From Buchnera aphidicola (Aphis gossypii) (GTDB taxonomy: Bacteria > Pseudomonadota > Gammaproteobacteria > Enterobacterales > Enterobacteriaceae), in the NCBI RefSeq assembly GCF_013394915.1, contig NZ_CP056771.1, forward strand, positions 1-64,000: DNA of 64,000 nucleotides. Reading direction: 5' to 3'. The position numbers and the translations under genes were made by a program. Of the stretch, positions 36,725-53,312 are shown piece by piece (the stretch's first letter is position 1; the number at the start of each line of letters is the position of its first letter). Under the pieces are notes generated by a model, which made no database searches, was not told the origin of the DNA, and was given only the letters and a program-made list of their open reading frames with translations.

Positions 36725-38083
36725 TTAAATATATGGATTTTTTATATCTTTGAATTTAATTTTAATTGGTATTCCATTTATTTTTAAAGATTCATGAATA
36801 AAATTTTTTAAATATTTTTTGTAAGTTAATGGTAATTGTTTTGTTTGATTACCATGTATAATAATTTGAATCGGATTAGAACTTCCTAAATGTATATATT
36901 TTAATTTTATTCGACGACCTTTTATAATTGGAGGTTGATGTTTTCTTATTGCATCTTGCATGGTTTTCATGAGTTTTGAAGTATTTATTTTTGTTTTATA
37001 AAATCTATAAAGATTTTCAACTAATTTAAATATTTCAAAAACTTTTTTATTTTTTAGTGCTGATATAAAATGTATTTTTAAAAAAAATAAGTTTTTTAGT
37101 TGATCATTTATTGATTTTTTAAATTTATTTTTTTCTATGGAACTTAACAAATCGCATTTATTAACTATTATGATTAGTGGTTTGCCAAATTTTTCAGTAA
37201 TATTTACTAGTAATAAATTTTGATTGCATATTTTTTGTTGTTCTTCTTTTGCATCTATAATCAATAATATTATATCTGCTGTTTCGATGGTTTCGATGGT
37301 TTTAATCATAGATATTTGTTCAATTTTGCTTTTTTTTCTTTTCTTTTTTGATGTTCCTGCAGTGTCAATTAAAATATAATTTTTATTATTATATTCTATA
37401 GGAATAGATATAGTATCTAATGTTGTACCTGGTGTATTAGAAGTAATAATTCTATTTTGCATTGTAAGTGTGTTGATTAATGTTGATTTTCCAACATTAG
37501 GCTTGCCTAAAAATGCAATTTTTATTGGAATATTTTCTAATTTTATTTCTTTTTTTGTGACTTTTTGTATTTTTTTATTAAATGTAAAATCTATCCAAGG
37601 AATTAAATATTTATTAACAAAATTATTAATTCCTTGGTTATGACTTGCGGAAATTTTTATGGTTTTTTTAAATCCTAAAGCATAAAATTCATTAATTTTT
37701 TCTATTTCTTTTATTCCATCTATTTTATTAATCAGTAAAAATGATTCTTTTTGGTGTTTTCTTATAATTTTTAATATTTCATATTCCTCCGGTAGTATTC
37801 CTTCGCGAGCATTTACTATAAATAAAATTAGATCAGCTTCTTTAATAGCTATTAATGTTTGTGCATAAGCTTTTGTTTTTATTGGTTGCCATTTAAAATC
37901 AAAACCAGCAGTGTCTGTTAAGATAAATTTTTTATTTTTTTCTATGTAACAAAATTCATAATTTCTATCTCGAGTAAGTCCTGAGAAATTTGAAACTAAT
38001 GCGTTTCTTTTTTTAGTTAGAATATTAAATAAAGTAGATTTTCCTACATTTGTACGACCAATTAATGCGATAATAGGTAACAT
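36725..38083 (-). CDS. der: GTPase Der (EngA), ribosome assembly
   Basis: Double-GTPase needed for 50S ribosome maturation. First G domain: Walker A ALIGRTNVGKSTLFNIL near residue 6, DTAGFD, then NKIDG. Second G domain: AFLGKPNVGKSTLINTL near residue 192, DTAGTSKKKRKKSK, VNKCDLL. A C-terminal KH-like domain ends the protein. The length is 452 (E. coli 490); the acidic linker between the G domains is shorter. bamB, between yfgM and der in E. coli, is missing and the two genes are 25 bases apart. Confidence 0.97.
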   Translation of the reverse strand: MLPIIALIGRTNVGKSTLFNILTKKRNALVSNFSGLTRDRNYEFCYIEKNKKFILTDTAGFDFKWQPIKTKAYAQTLIAIKEADLILFIVNAREGILPEEYEILKIIRKHQKESFLLINKIDGIKEIEKINEFYALGFKKTIKISASHNQGINNFVNKYLIPWIDFTFNKKIQKVTKKEIKLENIPIKIAFLGKPNVGKSTLINTLTMQNRIITSNTPGTTLDTISIPIEYNNKNYILIDTAGTSKKKRKKSKIEQISMIKTIETIETADIILLIIDAKEEQQKICNQNLLLVNITEKFGKPLIIIVNKCDLLSSIEKNKFKKSINDQLKNLFFLKIHFISALKNKKVFEIFKLVENLYRFYKTKINTSKLMKTMQDAIRKHQPPIIKGRRIKLKYIHLGSSNPIQIIIHGNQTKQLPLTYKKYLKNFIHESLKINGIPIKIKFKDIKNPYI

Positions 38084-38108
38084 TTTAGTATTAACTCTTT
38101 TTTATTTT

Positions 38109-38714
38109 TTATTTGATTTGAGCTTCGTTTATCTTCATGTTAATTATTTCTTTTGATGTTTTAGATTCTTCAAGAAATTTACTTTTCTTCCAACATTTAA
38201 TTGCTAGTTTTTTGTTGCCATTTTTCATAAAAATATCTCCTTTTATATTTTCTACTATACTTTTCCAAGAATCGTCTTGAATTTCTTGAATAATTTGCAT
38301 TGCATCTTTGTTTTTATTTTGTTGTATTTTTATTTTTGACATTCTTAATCTTAAAATATTTTTTAAGTTTTCTTCATTTGTATATTTTAAGCTTGTTTTT
38401 AATTGAATAAATGCTTCTTCTAGATGGTTTTTTAAAATGTATTTTTTTGATAATGATAAAGAAATTAAAGTACCATAAACATTTTTATTTTCTATGATAA
38501 ATTTTTCTGCATTGAAAAAATTTGCATTTTTATTTGCATTTATCTCTTTTATTATTTTTTCATAGGTATTTTTATTTACATTCTTTGTTTGATTTATAGG
38601 TTTTATAATTAAAAAGAATATAAAAAAAACTAGAATAAAGAAAAATATAATTAAAAAAAATTTTTTTTTAAAGATTTTTGATTTTTTAATTGAATTATTC
38701 TGTGTTAAATACAT
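38109..38714 (-). CDS. yfgM: YfgM, membrane-anchored TPR protein
   Basis: In E. coli an inner-membrane protein with a periplasmic TPR-like domain, associated with the Sec translocon and PpiD. Here 201 residues (E. coli 206). A cytoplasmic tail is followed by a single strong hydrophobic segment at about 20-41. The rest matches in pattern: AEKFIIENKNVYGTLISLSL, NLKNILRLRMSKIKIQQNK, SWKSIVENIKGDIFMKNG, KKLAIKCWKKSK. It is upstream of der, and its 5' end faces the probable replication origin. Confidence 0.9.
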   Translation of the reverse strand: MYLTQNNSIKKSKIFKKKFFLIIFFFILVFFIFFLIIKPINQTKNVNKNTYEKIIKEINANKNANFFNAEKFIIENKNVYGTLISLSLSKKYILKNHLEEAFIQLKTSLKYTNEENLKNILRLRMSKIKIQQNKNKDAMQIIQEIQDDSWKSIVENIKGDIFMKNGNKKLAIKCWKKSKFLEESKTSKEIINMKINEAQIK

Positions 38715-39147
38715 CTTTTTTCCTTATTTTTTTTGAATATAGATAAATTTTTATATAAATTTGTATAAGTTTAATCTTTTTAATAATAAAAAGATATTTT
38801 TAAAAAATTTTTTATCATGAATGCAATATTGATTCTTAAAAAATTTTTTTTTTTCATTTTTATTTAAAAAAAATAACTTTTTAAAAAACTTATCCCCATA
38901 AAATACACTAATTATACACAGCTAATTAATAGAAGAAGTTCCTTTATTATCAATGCTCAAGGTGACTTATCCACAGATTTTATATTTACTAATAATAATA
39001 ATATATTATTATTGTTTTTTTTTCTTTTTAAACAACTTAAAGATAGTCTTTAATATTAATGTCTTATTTTTAATGTTTACATGTGTTATCTTGATTTAAA
39101 TATTAATACTGTATAAAATATTTTTTAACATTTTAAAGGGTTTTTAT
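38715..39147. other. Probable origin of replication (oriC)
   Basis: This 433-base spacer between divergent yfgM and mnmG has three DnaA-box-like sites in one orientation and long T/A runs (such as 38840-38880) that could open easily. mnmG (gidA) borders oriC in E. coli too. Gene direction switches here: yfgM and der run left and mnmG-atp run right, as expected for leading-strand genes. I see no GATC in the spacer, whereas E. coli oriC has many, so Dam/SeqA control is unlikely. dnaA itself lies 12 kb away. Promoters for yfgM and mnmG must also be here. Confidence 0.8.
38890..38975 (+). promoter_or_regulatory. Cluster of three DnaA boxes
   Basis: TTATCCACA at 38967-38975 is the perfect consensus; TTATACACA at 38912-38920 fits TTATNCACA; TTATCCCCA at 38890-38898 has one mismatch. 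All read on the plus strand. In a sequence this rich in A/T, three C-rich nonamers within 86 bases stand out clearly. Confidence 0.85.
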
Positions 39148-41043
39148 ATGTTGCAGTCAAGTTTAAAAATTTTTGATGTAATTATTATTGGTGGAGGTCA
39201 TGCAGGAACTGAAGCTGCATCAGTTTCTGCGAGATTAGGATGTAAAACATTATTATTAACCAAGAATATAAAAGATATTGGTGTTTTATCTTGCAATCCA
39301 GCAATTGGTGGAATTGGAAAAAGTCATTTAGTAAAAGAAATAGATGCTTTGGGCGGAATTATGGCTCAAGCAATTGATCGGTCAGGTATTCAATTTAGAA
39401 TTTTAAATAGTAAAAAAGGTCCCGCTGTACGATCTACTCGAGCGCAAGCTGATAGATTGCTTTACGCTCAAAATGTGAAAAAATTATTGTATCAAGAAAA
39501 TCATTTATTAATTTTAGAGGAAGAAATAAAAGATTTAATTATTAAAAATTATCAGGTTGTTGGTGTATTAACACAAAATGAAATAAGTTTTTATGCTAAA
39601 TCAGTTGTTTTGTCTACTGGCACTTTTTTAGGGGGGAAAATATATATCGGTACGAATAGTTATTTTGCAGGAAGAAAAGATGCGAAAGCTTCATTAGATT
39701 TAGCATATCGCTTAAGAGAATTACCTTTTCGCGTTAATCGATTAAAAACAGGAACTCCACCTAGAATTGACGTAAGTACTATTGATTTTCATAATTTATT
39801 TGTACAGCATGGAGATATTCCTGTTCCAGTTTTTTCTTTTATAGGAAAAATTTCAGATCATCCGGAGCAAGTACCATGTTATCTTACACATACAAATGAA
39901 AAGACTCATCAAATAATACGTGATAATTTAGATAAAAGCCCGATGTACAAAGGTTTTATAAAAGGCGTGGGACCTCGATATTGCCCTTCTATTGAAGATA
40001 AAATTGTACGCTTTCCTCATAAGATATCGCATCAGATTTTTTTAGAGCCAGAAGGTTTGTCTAGTTGCAAGATATATCCTAATGGAATTTCGACTAGCTT
40101 ACCGTTAAATATTCAAGAAAAAATAGTTAAATCTATAAAAGGTTTGGAGCAAGCTAAAATTATTGAACCAGGATATGCAATAGAATATGACTTTTTTGAT
40201 CCTAAAGATTTAAATTTGACTTTAGAAAGTAAATGGGTCAAAGGGCTTTTTTTAGCAGGCCAAATTAATGGTACTACTGGATATGAAGAAGCTGCTTCTC
40301 AGGGTCTTTTGGCGGGTTTAAATGCTGGACTATATGCTTTAGATCGAAAACCATGGTTTCCTAGACGTGATCAAGCTTACTTAGGTGTGCTTATTGATGA
40401 TCTTACTACACAAGGTACTAATGAACCATATCGAATGTTTACTTCACGTGCTGAGCATCGATTAATTTTAAGAGAAGACAACGCTGATATACGTCTTACT
40501 GAGATTGGTCGTAAATTTGGATTAATCAATGATTTAAGATGGTCCCTTTATAGTAGTAAATTATTAAATATCAATTCTGAAGTGAAATATTTAAAAAAAA
40601 CAAAAATATATCCCGAATCTTCTAATGCTAAAATTTTAAATAGTTCTTTTAATATTTTATTAACTAAAAAAACAAATATTTTTAGTTTACTCAAACGACC
40701 AGAAATAACCTATAAAATTTTATCTGATTTGAATCTTTTTTCTTCAAAAACTTCTGATTTATCGGTTATTAATCATGTAGAAAATGAAATAAAATATGAA
40801 GGTTATATTAAACGACAATTAGAAGAAATTGATAAACATTTAAAAAATGAAAATACTTTTTTGCCATTTCCATATGACTACAAAAAAGTAAAAGGTTTAT
40901 CACATGAAGCAATTGTTAAATTAAATGATTATAAACCAGTTTCCATTGGTCAGGCATCTCGTATTTCTGGTATCACACCTGCGTCTATATCTGTTTTATT
41001 AATTCATTTAAAAAAAGAATCGTGTAAAAAACTTATGTCATAA
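39148..41043 (+). CDS. mnmG: tRNA uridine-5-carboxymethylaminomethyl modification enzyme MnmG (GidA)
   Basis: FAD protein that with MnmE builds the cmnm5U34 group in tRNAs for two-codon boxes. It has 631 residues (E. coli 629). Features: dinucleotide motif [83 protein letters not shown], and the C-terminal helical domain [20 protein letters not shown]. It opens the rightward replichore just after oriC, as in E. coli. mioC (other side in E. coli) and rsmG (next gene in E. coli) are absent; atpB follows after 132 bases. MnmE is encoded at 55551-56918. Confidence 0.98.
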   Translation: MLQSSLKIFDVIIIGGGHAGTEAASVSARLGCKTLLLTKNIKDIGVLSCNPAIGGIGKSHLVKEIDALGGIMAQAIDRSGIQFRILNSKKGPAVRSTRAQADRLLYAQNVKKLLYQENHLLILEEEIKDLIIKNYQVVGVLTQNEISFYAKSVVLSTGTFLGGKIYIGTNSYFAGRKDAKASLDLAYRLRELPFRVNRLKTGTPPRIDVSTIDFHNLFVQHGDIPVPVFSFIGKISDHPEQVPCYLTHTNEKTHQIIRDNLDKSPMYKGFIKGVGPRYCPSIEDKIVRFPHKISHQIFLEPEGLSSCKIYPNGISTSLPLNIQEKIVKSIKGLEQAKIIEPGYAIEYDFFDPKDLNLTLESKWVKGLFLAGQINGTTGYEEAASQGLLAGLNAGLYALDRKPWFPRRDQAYLGVLIDDLTTQGTNEPYRMFTSRAEHRLILREDNADIRLTEIGRKFGLINDLRWSLYSSKLLNINSEVKYLKKTKIYPESSNAKILNSSFNILLTKKTNIFSLLKRPEITYKILSDLNLFSSKTSDLSVINHVENEIKYEGYIKRQLEEIDKHLKNENTFLPFPYDYKKVKGLSHEAIVKLNDYKPVSIGQASRISGITPASISVLLIHLKKESCKKLMS

Positions 41044-41166
41044 AAGGTTTACGATCTAATTTAGAATATAATATAATTATTTTAAAATATAGATATTAAA
41101 TAGCATTTAAGTAAAATTTTTTTAAATATTTATGTTTTTATATTAAATTTAATATAAAATAGATGA

Positions 41167-41994
<828 letters not shown>

Positions 41995-42021
41995 GATAAA
42001 ATTTGACTATAATCCTATTAA

Positions 42022-42276
<255 letters not shown>

Positions 42277-42315
42277 TTTTTTAAAAAATAGTTTTTATTT
42301 AAAAATAATTAGCAA

Positions 42316-42346
42316 AATCTTTACGTTTTTGAATGGCGTAAAGATT
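42316..42346 (+). other. Stem-loop between atpE and atpF
   Basis: AATCTTTACG at 42316-42325 and CGTAAAGATT at 42337-42346 form ten perfect pairs with an 11-base loop. No T run follows, so it is not a standard terminator. Its place after atpE suggests an mRNA-stability or processing element that raises subunit c relative to later subunits; this is inference. Confidence 0.6.
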
Positions 42347-42369
42347 AATTTAACATAAGGCGTGCGATT

Positions 42370-42861
42370 GTGAATCTTAATGCAACAATTTTTGGACAAG
42401 CAATTTCATTTGTTTTATTTGTTTGGTTTTGTATGAAATATATATGGCCTCCTATTATTTTAGCTATAGAAACAAGACAAAAAAAAATTGAAGATACTTT
42501 AATTTTTTCAAAAAAAGTTGAACAAGAATATTTGATTATGCAAAAAAAGATGAATCAAATGATTAAAGATAGCAGGAAAAAAGCTTCTTCTATTTTAAAC
42601 GAAGCGAATCAACAAAAGTTATTCATTCTAGAAGAAGCAAGAAATGCAGCGATTCAAGAAACTAAAAAAATTTTTTTAGACAGTAAGTTAAAAATTGATC
42701 TTGAAGTTGAACATGCTCGTCAAGATTTAAAAAAAGAAATTGTAGATTTATCTGTTTTAATGGCTGAAAAAATAATTAAAAAAAATATTCAAGAAGGTAA
42801 AAATAAATTTTTTGTTAACAATGTAGTTGCGTCTCTATCAGAGATAAAAAAATTAATATAA
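42370..42861 (+). CDS. atpF: ATP synthase Fo subunit b
   Basis: Peripheral stalk subunit that links Fo to F1. 163 residues (E. coli 156). One membrane helix at about 8-26 (ATIFGQAISFVLFVWFCMKY) leads into a long charged helix that dimerises (ARNAAIQETKKIF, ARQDLKKEIVDLSVLMAEKI). The start codon is GTG, as in E. coli, with AAGG upstream. Confidence 0.97.
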   Translation: MNLNATIFGQAISFVLFVWFCMKYIWPPIILAIETRQKKIEDTLIFSKKVEQEYLIMQKKMNQMIKDSRKKASSILNEANQQKLFILEEARNAAIQETKKIFLDSKLKIDLEVEHARQDLKKEIVDLSVLMAEKIIKKNIQEGKNKFFVNNVVASLSEIKKLI

Positions 42862-42872
42862 GGTAATATTTG

Positions 42873-43403
42873 ATGTCATTTGATACTATTGCTAGACCTT
42901 ATGCTGAAGCTATTTTTTCAATAGCAATAAAGAATAATGCAATAATGAAATGGAAAAAAATATTAATTTTAATTAATCAAATTATTGCATGCAAAAATGT
43001 TCAAAAATTTTTATCTGGATCTTTATCTCCAAATTATTTATCATCTTTTTTTATATCTGTTATTGATGAACATCTTGATAAATATTCAAAAAATTTAATA
43101 AAATTATTAGCTTATAATCAACGATTTAAAGTATTTGGTAATATATTAAAACAATTTCTCAAATTAGAAGCTTCTCATCAAAAAATTATCATTGTTCAAT
43201 TAACATCAGCATATATTTTGAAGAAAGACGAAGTTATTAAAATACGTTTTCTTTTAGAAGAAATATTGTCTTCTAAAATTAAATTTATATATAAAATTAA
43301 TAGTTGTATACTTGATGGTATAATTATAAAAATAGATGATCAAATTTTTGATTTTTCTATACGCAATCATTTAAAACAATTATCTTTAGCATTAAATTTT
43401 TAA
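42873..43403 (+). CDS. atpH: ATP synthase F1 subunit delta
   Basis: Caps the F1 head and joins it to the b stalk. 176 residues (E. coli 177). Start ATG at 42873 ([18 protein letters not shown]); a TTG directly before it is ignored. The N-terminal RPYAEAIF motif and the end [19 protein letters not shown] are typical, while the middle is diverged with many Ile and Lys. It is 11 bases after atpF, and AAGG lies before the start. Confidence 0.96.
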   Translation: MSFDTIARPYAEAIFSIAIKNNAIMKWKKILILINQIIACKNVQKFLSGSLSPNYLSSFFISVIDEHLDKYSKNLIKLLAYNQRFKVFGNILKQFLKLEASHQKIIIVQLTSAYILKKDEVIKIRFLLEEILSSKIKFIYKINSCILDGIIIKIDDQIFDFSIRNHLKQLSLALNF

Positions 43404-43414
43404 GAGAACAATAT

Positions 43415-44950
43415 ATGCAATTAAATTCTACAGAAATTAGTCAATTGATTAAAGAAAGAATTGCTCAATTTGAGGTTTTTAATCAGTCTTATAATGAAGG
43501 AACTATTATTTCTGTTAACGATGGTATTATAAAAATATATGGTCTTTCTGAAGTGATGTTAGGAGAAATGATTTCATTACCTAGCAATGACGAATACGCT
43601 ATTGCACTTAATATAGAAAGAGATACTGTTTCAGCTGTAATTATGGGGTCTTATGTTCATATTAGCGAAGGTATGAAAGTAAGATGTACAGGAAAAATTT
43701 TAGAGGTACCTGTAGGTACAAATTTTTTAGGCCGCATTGTGAATTCATTAGGTTTTCCTATTGATGGTAAAGGGATTATAAAATATGATAGTTTTTTGCC
43801 AGTAGAATCTAATGCTCCAGGAGTTATTGATCGCCAATCAATTAATCAACCGATACAAACTGGTTATAAAGCTATTGATGCTATGATCCCCATTGGTCGT
43901 GGACAACGGGAATTGATTATTGGAGATCGTCAAACAGGTAAAACTGCACTTGCAATAGATACTATTATAAACCAAAAAAAATTCGACATCCCATGTATTT
44001 ACGTTGCTATAGGACAAAAACTTTCCACTGTTATTAATGTTGTAAAAAAATTAGAAGAATATAATGCTTTATCGAATACCATTGTTGTTGTCGCTTCTGC
44101 TTCTGAATCTGCTTCTTTACAATACCTAGCGCCATACTCAGGCTGTGCTATGGGAGAATTTTTTCGTGATCAAGGAAAAGATGCTTTAATTGTATATGAT
44201 GATCTTTCTAAGCATGCAATTGCTTACCGTCAGATTTCTTTGTTATTACGTCGTCCTCCTGGAAGAGAAGCTTTTCCTGGGGATATATTTTATCTTCATT
44301 CTCGTCTATTAGAAAGAGCAGCGCGTGTTTCCGAAGAGTATATAAAAAATATTACTCAGGGAAAAGTTATAGGGAAAACAGGTTCGCTTACAGCTTTTCC
44401 AATTATTGAAACACAATCTGGTGATGTTTCCGCATTTGTTCCAACTAATGTTATTTCTATTACTGATGGTCAAATATTTTTAGAATCTAATTTATTTAAT
44501 TCAGGTATTCGACCTGCTGTAAATGCTGGTATTTCTGTATCTCGAGTTGGAAGTGCCGCTCAAACTAAGATTATTAAAAAATTATCTTCTGGTATTCGAA
44601 CAGCATTAGCTCAATATCATGAACTCGCAGCATTTTCACAATTTGCATCAGACTTAGATCCAACAACACAAAAACAGCTTCTCTATGGTCAAAAAATTAC
44701 AGAAATTCTTAAGCAAAAACAATACAATCCATTAAGTATAGCTGAACAAGCATTAATATTTTTTATTTCGGAAAATCATTTTTTTGATGATATTTCTGTC
44801 GAAACAATTTCTCAATTTGAACGAGATATTTTAATATATGCGCATAATAATTATTTAAATTTAATAACAGAAATAAACCAAAATGGAGAGTATAATGAGA
44901 AAATAAAAAAACAGTTTACCCAGTTAATAGAAAGCTTTAAAAATTCTTAG
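43415..44950 (+). CDS. atpA: ATP synthase F1 subunit alpha
   Basis: Non-catalytic nucleotide-binding subunit of the F1 hexamer. 511 residues (E. coli 513). The P-loop is [14 protein letters not shown] near residue 169; other landmarks are [21 protein letters not shown] hinge sequence, [19 protein letters not shown] and the signature [17 protein letters not shown]. It lies in the ATP synthase operon between delta and gamma. Confidence 0.98.
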   Translation: MQLNSTEISQLIKERIAQFEVFNQSYNEGTIISVNDGIIKIYGLSEVMLGEMISLPSNDEYAIALNIERDTVSAVIMGSYVHISEGMKVRCTGKILEVPVGTNFLGRIVNSLGFPIDGKGIIKYDSFLPVESNAPGVIDRQSINQPIQTGYKAIDAMIPIGRGQRELIIGDRQTGKTALAIDTIINQKKFDIPCIYVAIGQKLSTVINVVKKLEEYNALSNTIVVVASASESASLQYLAPYSGCAMGEFFRDQGKDALIVYDDLSKHAIAYRQISLLLRRPPGREAFPGDIFYLHSRLLERAARVSEEYIKNITQGKVIGKTGSLTAFPIIETQSGDVSAFVPTNVISITDGQIFLESNLFNSGIRPAVNAGISVSRVGSAAQTKIIKKLSSGIRTALAQYHELAAFSQFASDLDPTTQKQLLYGQKITEILKQKQYNPLSIAEQALIFFISENHFFDDISVETISQFERDILIYAHNNYLNLITEINQNGEYNEKIKKQFTQLIESFKNS

Positions 44951-45000
44951 TTTCATATTTGTTATTATATAAAAATTATTACAGAAAAGAGAAAATACTA

Positions 45001-47294
<2,294 letters not shown>

Positions 47295-47324
47295 ATTATA
47301 ATAAATATTTTTTTGGATGTCTCC

Positions 47325-47738
47325 ATGCATTTTTATTTAGATATTGTTAGTGTTGAAAAACGTATATTTTCCGGATTAGTTAAAAAAATACAGATTTCTG
47401 GAAGTGAAGGAGAAATGGGCATTTATCCGGGACACACTCAATTATTAAGTATAATTAAACCAGGAATAATATATATATCGCATAAAAATAAAACAGAAGA
47501 GTGCCTGTATATATCAGGAGGAATTTTAGAAGTTCAACCTTCTATTGTTTCTATTTTAGCAGATATTGCAATTCGTGGTGCAGATTTAGATCGAGAACGT
47601 ATTTTAAAAGCGAAAAAGCAAGCCGAAGAATGTTTTAAAAGTCAAGATAAAACAATTAAAAAAGATGATCTTTTAATACAGATATCTCAAGAAATTGCAA
47701 AACTTCGTGTTCTTGAAATAATAAGTAAACTTAAATAA
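47325..47738 (+). CDS. atpC: ATP synthase F1 subunit epsilon
   Basis: Rotor subunit that couples c ring to gamma and can inhibit ATP hydrolysis. Start ATG at 47325 ([15 protein letters not shown]) with GGA upstream; a TTG 12 bases earlier is possible but unlikely. 137 residues (E. coli 139). Beta-sandwich landmarks: [49 protein letters not shown]. The C-terminal inhibitory helices are present but changed. Last gene of the operon. Confidence 0.96.
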   Translation: MHFYLDIVSVEKRIFSGLVKKIQISGSEGEMGIYPGHTQLLSIIKPGIIYISHKNKTEECLYISGGILEVQPSIVSILADIAIRGADLDRERILKAKKQAEECFKSQDKTIKKDDLLIQISQEIAKLRVLEIISKLK

Positions 47739-47748
47739 AAATATGTTC

Positions 47749-47769
47749 GCGGCTGGTTTTTCCTGCCGC
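47749..47769. terminator. GC-rich hairpin between convergent atpC and gyrB
   Basis: GCGGC at 47749-47753 pairs with GCCGC at 47765-47769, extended inward by GG/CC after one mismatch, with a T-rich loop. G/C-rich hairpins are rare in this DNA. T tracts after it are weak on both strands, so it probably ends both transcripts, but not ideally. Confidence 0.6.
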
Positions 47770-47819
47770 AATGAATTTTAGAAATATATCAATATATAAA
47801 AAAATTGTATTAAATTTTT

Positions 47820-50285
<2,466 letters not shown>

Positions 50286-50307
50286 TTATTATATGTTAAC
50301 TTTCAAA

Positions 50308-51408
50308 TTAACGTTTTAGTAGCATTATAACGTAAACGGTTGAAGAATGATTTTCTGGTTCAATTTGTATAGAAGTTTGAGATTCATTTAAAAACAAAAA
50401 AATATTTTTAGTATTAATACTGTTAAGTACATCTAATATATAATACACATTAATTGATATTTCTATTGTATTATCAAAATATTCAACGTTAAACTTATCT
50501 TGTGCAGTTTCTTCTTCTTGGTTATCAGATATTGTTTTTAGCTCACCATTTTTAATAATAATTTCAATTCCAGAGAATTTTTCATGTGACAGAATAGAAG
50601 TTCGTAATAATGATTGTTTTAATAAATTATTGTTGATAATAATAGGTTTTTTAGGTTGATCTAATAAAACGCTATTATAATCAGGATATTTTCCTTCGAT
50701 TAATTGAGTAGTAAAAATTAAATTATTGATGTATATCCTCAAATTATTAGTTCCTATTAAAATATGTAATAACGTTTCTTTTGTATTTAGTAATCTTAAT
50801 ATTTCTACTATTCCTTTATTTGGAATAATAATAGAAAAAGAATTTATACTTTCTTTTAAAAAAGTATATGATGTTGCTAGTCTATATCCATCTGTTGAAA
50901 CGCTTCTAAAGCAATTTTCTTTTTTTTCGAATAACATACCGTTAAGATAATAACGAACATCTTGCTTCCCCATTGCAAATTCAGTTTTTAAAATCATATT
51001 TTTTAAGGTATCTGATGATATATAAAAACTAGAAGTATGATCAAAATTTTGGCGATTAGGAAAATTTTCAGCTGGTAAGGTTGATAGTATATAACTACTA
51101 TTTTCGCAAGAAATATATATTTTATTATTTTTTAATTGTATTTGAACATCTGATGTTGTTGGTAAATTTTTGCAAATATTTAATATTTTTTTTCCTGAAA
51201 TAGTTATTTTACCTGGTATATGTTCTCTCAACGTTTTGATGTTTGCAATTATTTCATTTTCTAAATTTGTTGTTGTTAAAAATAATATACCTTTTTTGAT
51301 TTCTATAAGAATATTTTCTAAGATAGGAAGTGATGTGTTTTTAACTAACAAACGAATAATTTTTTTTAAATTTTCAACTAAAATATTATTTTTAATAACG
51401 AATTTCAT
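50308..51408 (-). CDS. dnaN: DNA polymerase III beta sliding clamp
   Basis: Ring clamp that holds polymerase III on DNA. 366 residues, as in E. coli. Three repeated clamp domains are seen: [36 protein letters not shown] with [12 protein letters not shown], and [19 protein letters not shown]. The C-terminal residues VYVIMLLKR correspond to the client-binding edge (E. coli ends in PMRL). It starts 4 bases after dnaA in one operon. No recF follows. Confidence 0.96.
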   Translation of the reverse strand: MKFVIKNNILVENLKKIIRLLVKNTSLPILENILIEIKKGILFLTTTNLENEIIANIKTLREHIPGKITISGKKILNICKNLPTTSDVQIQLKNNKIYISCENSSYILSTLPAENFPNRQNFDHTSSFYISSDTLKNMILKTEFAMGKQDVRYYLNGMLFEKKENCFRSVSTDGYRLATSYTFLKESINSFSIIIPNKGIVEILRLLNTKETLLHILIGTNNLRIYINNLIFTTQLIEGKYPDYNSVLLDQPKKPIIINNNLLKQSLLRTSILSHEKFSGIEIIIKNGELKTISDNQEEETAQDKFNVEYFDNTIEISINVYYILDVLNSINTKNIFLFLNESQTSIQIEPENHSSTVYVIMLLKR

Positions 51409-51412
51409 AAAA

Positions 51413-52777
51413 TCACACGGATAAAGTTCTAATTAAGTTGGAAAAATCTTCTTTAATATCATGACATTCTTTTCTTAATTGTTCAATTTTACGACAAGCA
51501 TGTAGCACGGTGGTGTGATCTCTTCCACTAAATGCATTACCAATTTCTGGTAAGCTATGATTAGTTAATTTTTTTACCATAGCCATAGCCATTTGTCTTG
51601 GTCTAGTTATTGAACGAGAACGTCTTCTAGATAATAAATCTGATATTTTGATTTTATAGTACTCTGCAACTGTTTTTTGGATGTTATCAATTGTTATCAG
51701 CTTTGTTTGTAAAGCTAATATATCTTTTAGTGCTTCTCGTGCGAATTCAATTGTAATAGATCTATGCGTAAAATTAGAATTAGCAATTATTCTATTTAAA
51801 GCGCCTTCTAGTTCGCGAACATTAGAACATAAACGTTTAGCGATAAAAAAAGCGACTTCGTCAGGTAGTATAATTTTTTTTTCATCGGCTTTTTTAATTA
51901 GTATAGCCACTCTTGTTTCTAGCTCTGGTGGATCTATAGAAATAGTTAAACCCCATCCAAATCTTGATTTTAATCGATCTTCCACACCCTTTATTTCTTT
52001 TGGATAACGATCTGAAGTTAATATAATTTGATGATTTCCTTCTAAAAGAGTGTTAAATGTATGAAAAAATTCTTCTTGAGAGCGTTCTTTATGCGCAAAA
52101 AATTGAATATCATCAATTAACAATGCGTCAACTGAACGATAATATAATTTAAATTTTTCGATTTCATTGTTTTTTAAAGCTTGAACCATATCTTGAACAA
52201 AACGTTCAGAATGCATATAAGTTATTTTCATATTATATTTATATGTTAATATCTTATTTCCAATAGCGTGAAGCAAATGTGTTTTACCTAACCCAGTTCC
52301 TCCATATAAAAAAAGTGGATTATAAGAATTACCTGGATTATGAGCTACTTGAGAAGCTGCTGCACATGCCAACTGATTGGATTTTCCTTCTATAAAGTTT
52401 TCAAATTTATTTTTTTTATTAATGTTAGAATTATAAGATATATCATTCGAAATAGGTATTTTATCCCATTTTCGTTTTATTTTTATTTTTTTTAAATAGT
52501 TTAAACTGTTTTTTTTAAATTTTTTTTCTTCAGAATTTTGGTATACTTTAAATGTTAATAATGGTGTGTTTAATCCACAAACACTCTTTAGTATTTTTTT
52601 AAAAGTAATTAAATATTTATCTTTTACCCACTCTAGTATAAATTGATTTGGAGCATGTATTTCTAAAATATTGTTGTTTAGTTTAGCTTTCAGAGAGCGT
52701 ATCCACATACTAAATTCTGTGGATGGTAACTCATCCTGTAACTGGTCAAGACATTGTTTCCAAAGACAAAGTGACAC
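51413..52777 (-). CDS. dnaA: Chromosomal replication initiator DnaA
   Basis: Binds DnaA boxes and opens oriC. 454 residues (E. coli 467); it starts with GTG like E. coli ([21 protein letters not shown]). Domain I is residues 1-85, domain II a shortened linker. AAA+ domain III has Walker A in [18 protein letters not shown] and Walker B in [13 protein letters not shown], then [20 protein letters not shown]. Domain IV has the box-binding [20 protein letters not shown] helix-turn-helix. Presence of this gene is notable, since some obligate symbionts lack it. Its targets would be the boxes at 38890-38975. I see no DnaA box in its own promoter region. Confidence 0.98.
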   Translation of the reverse strand: MSLCLWKQCLDQLQDELPSTEFSMWIRSLKAKLNNNILEIHAPNQFILEWVKDKYLITFKKILKSVCGLNTPLLTFKVYQNSEEKKFKKNSLNYLKKIKIKRKWDKIPISNDISYNSNINKKNKFENFIEGKSNQLACAAASQVAHNPGNSYNPLFLYGGTGLGKTHLLHAIGNKILTYKYNMKITYMHSERFVQDMVQALKNNEIEKFKLYYRSVDALLIDDIQFFAHKERSQEEFFHTFNTLLEGNHQIILTSDRYPKEIKGVEDRLKSRFGWGLTISIDPPELETRVAILIKKADEKKIILPDEVAFFIAKRLCSNVRELEGALNRIIANSNFTHRSITIEFAREALKDILALQTKLITIDNIQKTVAEYYKIKISDLLSRRRSRSITRPRQMAMAMVKKLTNHSLPEIGNAFSGRDHTTVLHACRKIEQLRKECHDIKEDFSNLIRTLSV

Positions 52778-53155
52778 GGTATAGACTCCAAGCCAACGAA
52801 TTGAATAAAATTAAAGTTTTATAAAAAATTTTTTATTTCTATGTTAAAAAATTATATAACATCATATTTTTAAAGTAAAAGTTATATAATTTAAAATGGG
52901 TTCATATAAAAAAAATGATCTGACTTATTTTCTGGGTGTTTACTTGGTAAAATTATTTTATCTATATTTTATTTTTACAACTCATAACTTAATCGTATAT
53001 TTAAAATAAAATATCAAAATATTTATAAATATTTTTCATATTTTAAAAAATTTTAAAAATTTTTTTGAAATAAATTAATTTTTAAAAATATGTTTTTTGT
53101 ATTTATACTTAACTAATTATACAATCTTATTAATTTTTTCTAGGTAAATATTAAA
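52778..53155. other. 378-base divergent spacer between dnaA and rpmH
   Basis: No gene is seen. This space must hold the dnaA (minus) and rpmH (plus) promoters. For rpmH, TTTAAA at 53081-53086 and TATACT at 53104-53109 are 17 bases apart and may serve. I looked for DnaA boxes and found none, so neither the origin nor dnaA autoregulation is supported here. The rest is A/T runs. Confidence 0.6.
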
Positions 53156-53299
53156 ATGAAGCGAACTTTTCAACCATCAATATTAAAGCGTAATCGTTCA
53201 CATGGGTTTAGAATTCGAATGGCAACTAAAAATGGCCGTTATATTTTATCACGAAGACGTGCTAAATTGAGAGCTCGTTTGAGTATTTCTAATAAATAA
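53156..53299 (+). CDS. rpmH: 50S ribosomal protein L34
   Basis: A 47-residue basic protein (E. coli 46). It reads [18 protein letters not shown] then [19 protein letters not shown] and ends in a short tail, the full L34 pattern. L34 sits deep in 23S rRNA. It is first in the classic rpmH-rnpA-yidD-yidC-mnmE string, opposite dnaA as in E. coli. TAGG lies a little upstream of the ATG. Confidence 0.98.
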   Translation: MKRTFQPSILKRNRSHGFRIRMATKNGRYILSRRRAKLRARLSISNK

Positions 53300-53312
53300 T
53301 AGGTTTCATATA

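Noticed and set aside
41140-41155. 16-base palindrome ATATTAAATTTAATAT before atpB as an operator
   Set aside because: Pure A/T palindromes of this size are expected by chance here, and no regulator is known for it.
52778-53155. Replication origin next to dnaA
   Set aside because: No DnaA-box-like nonamer was found here, whereas three lie at 38890-38975.
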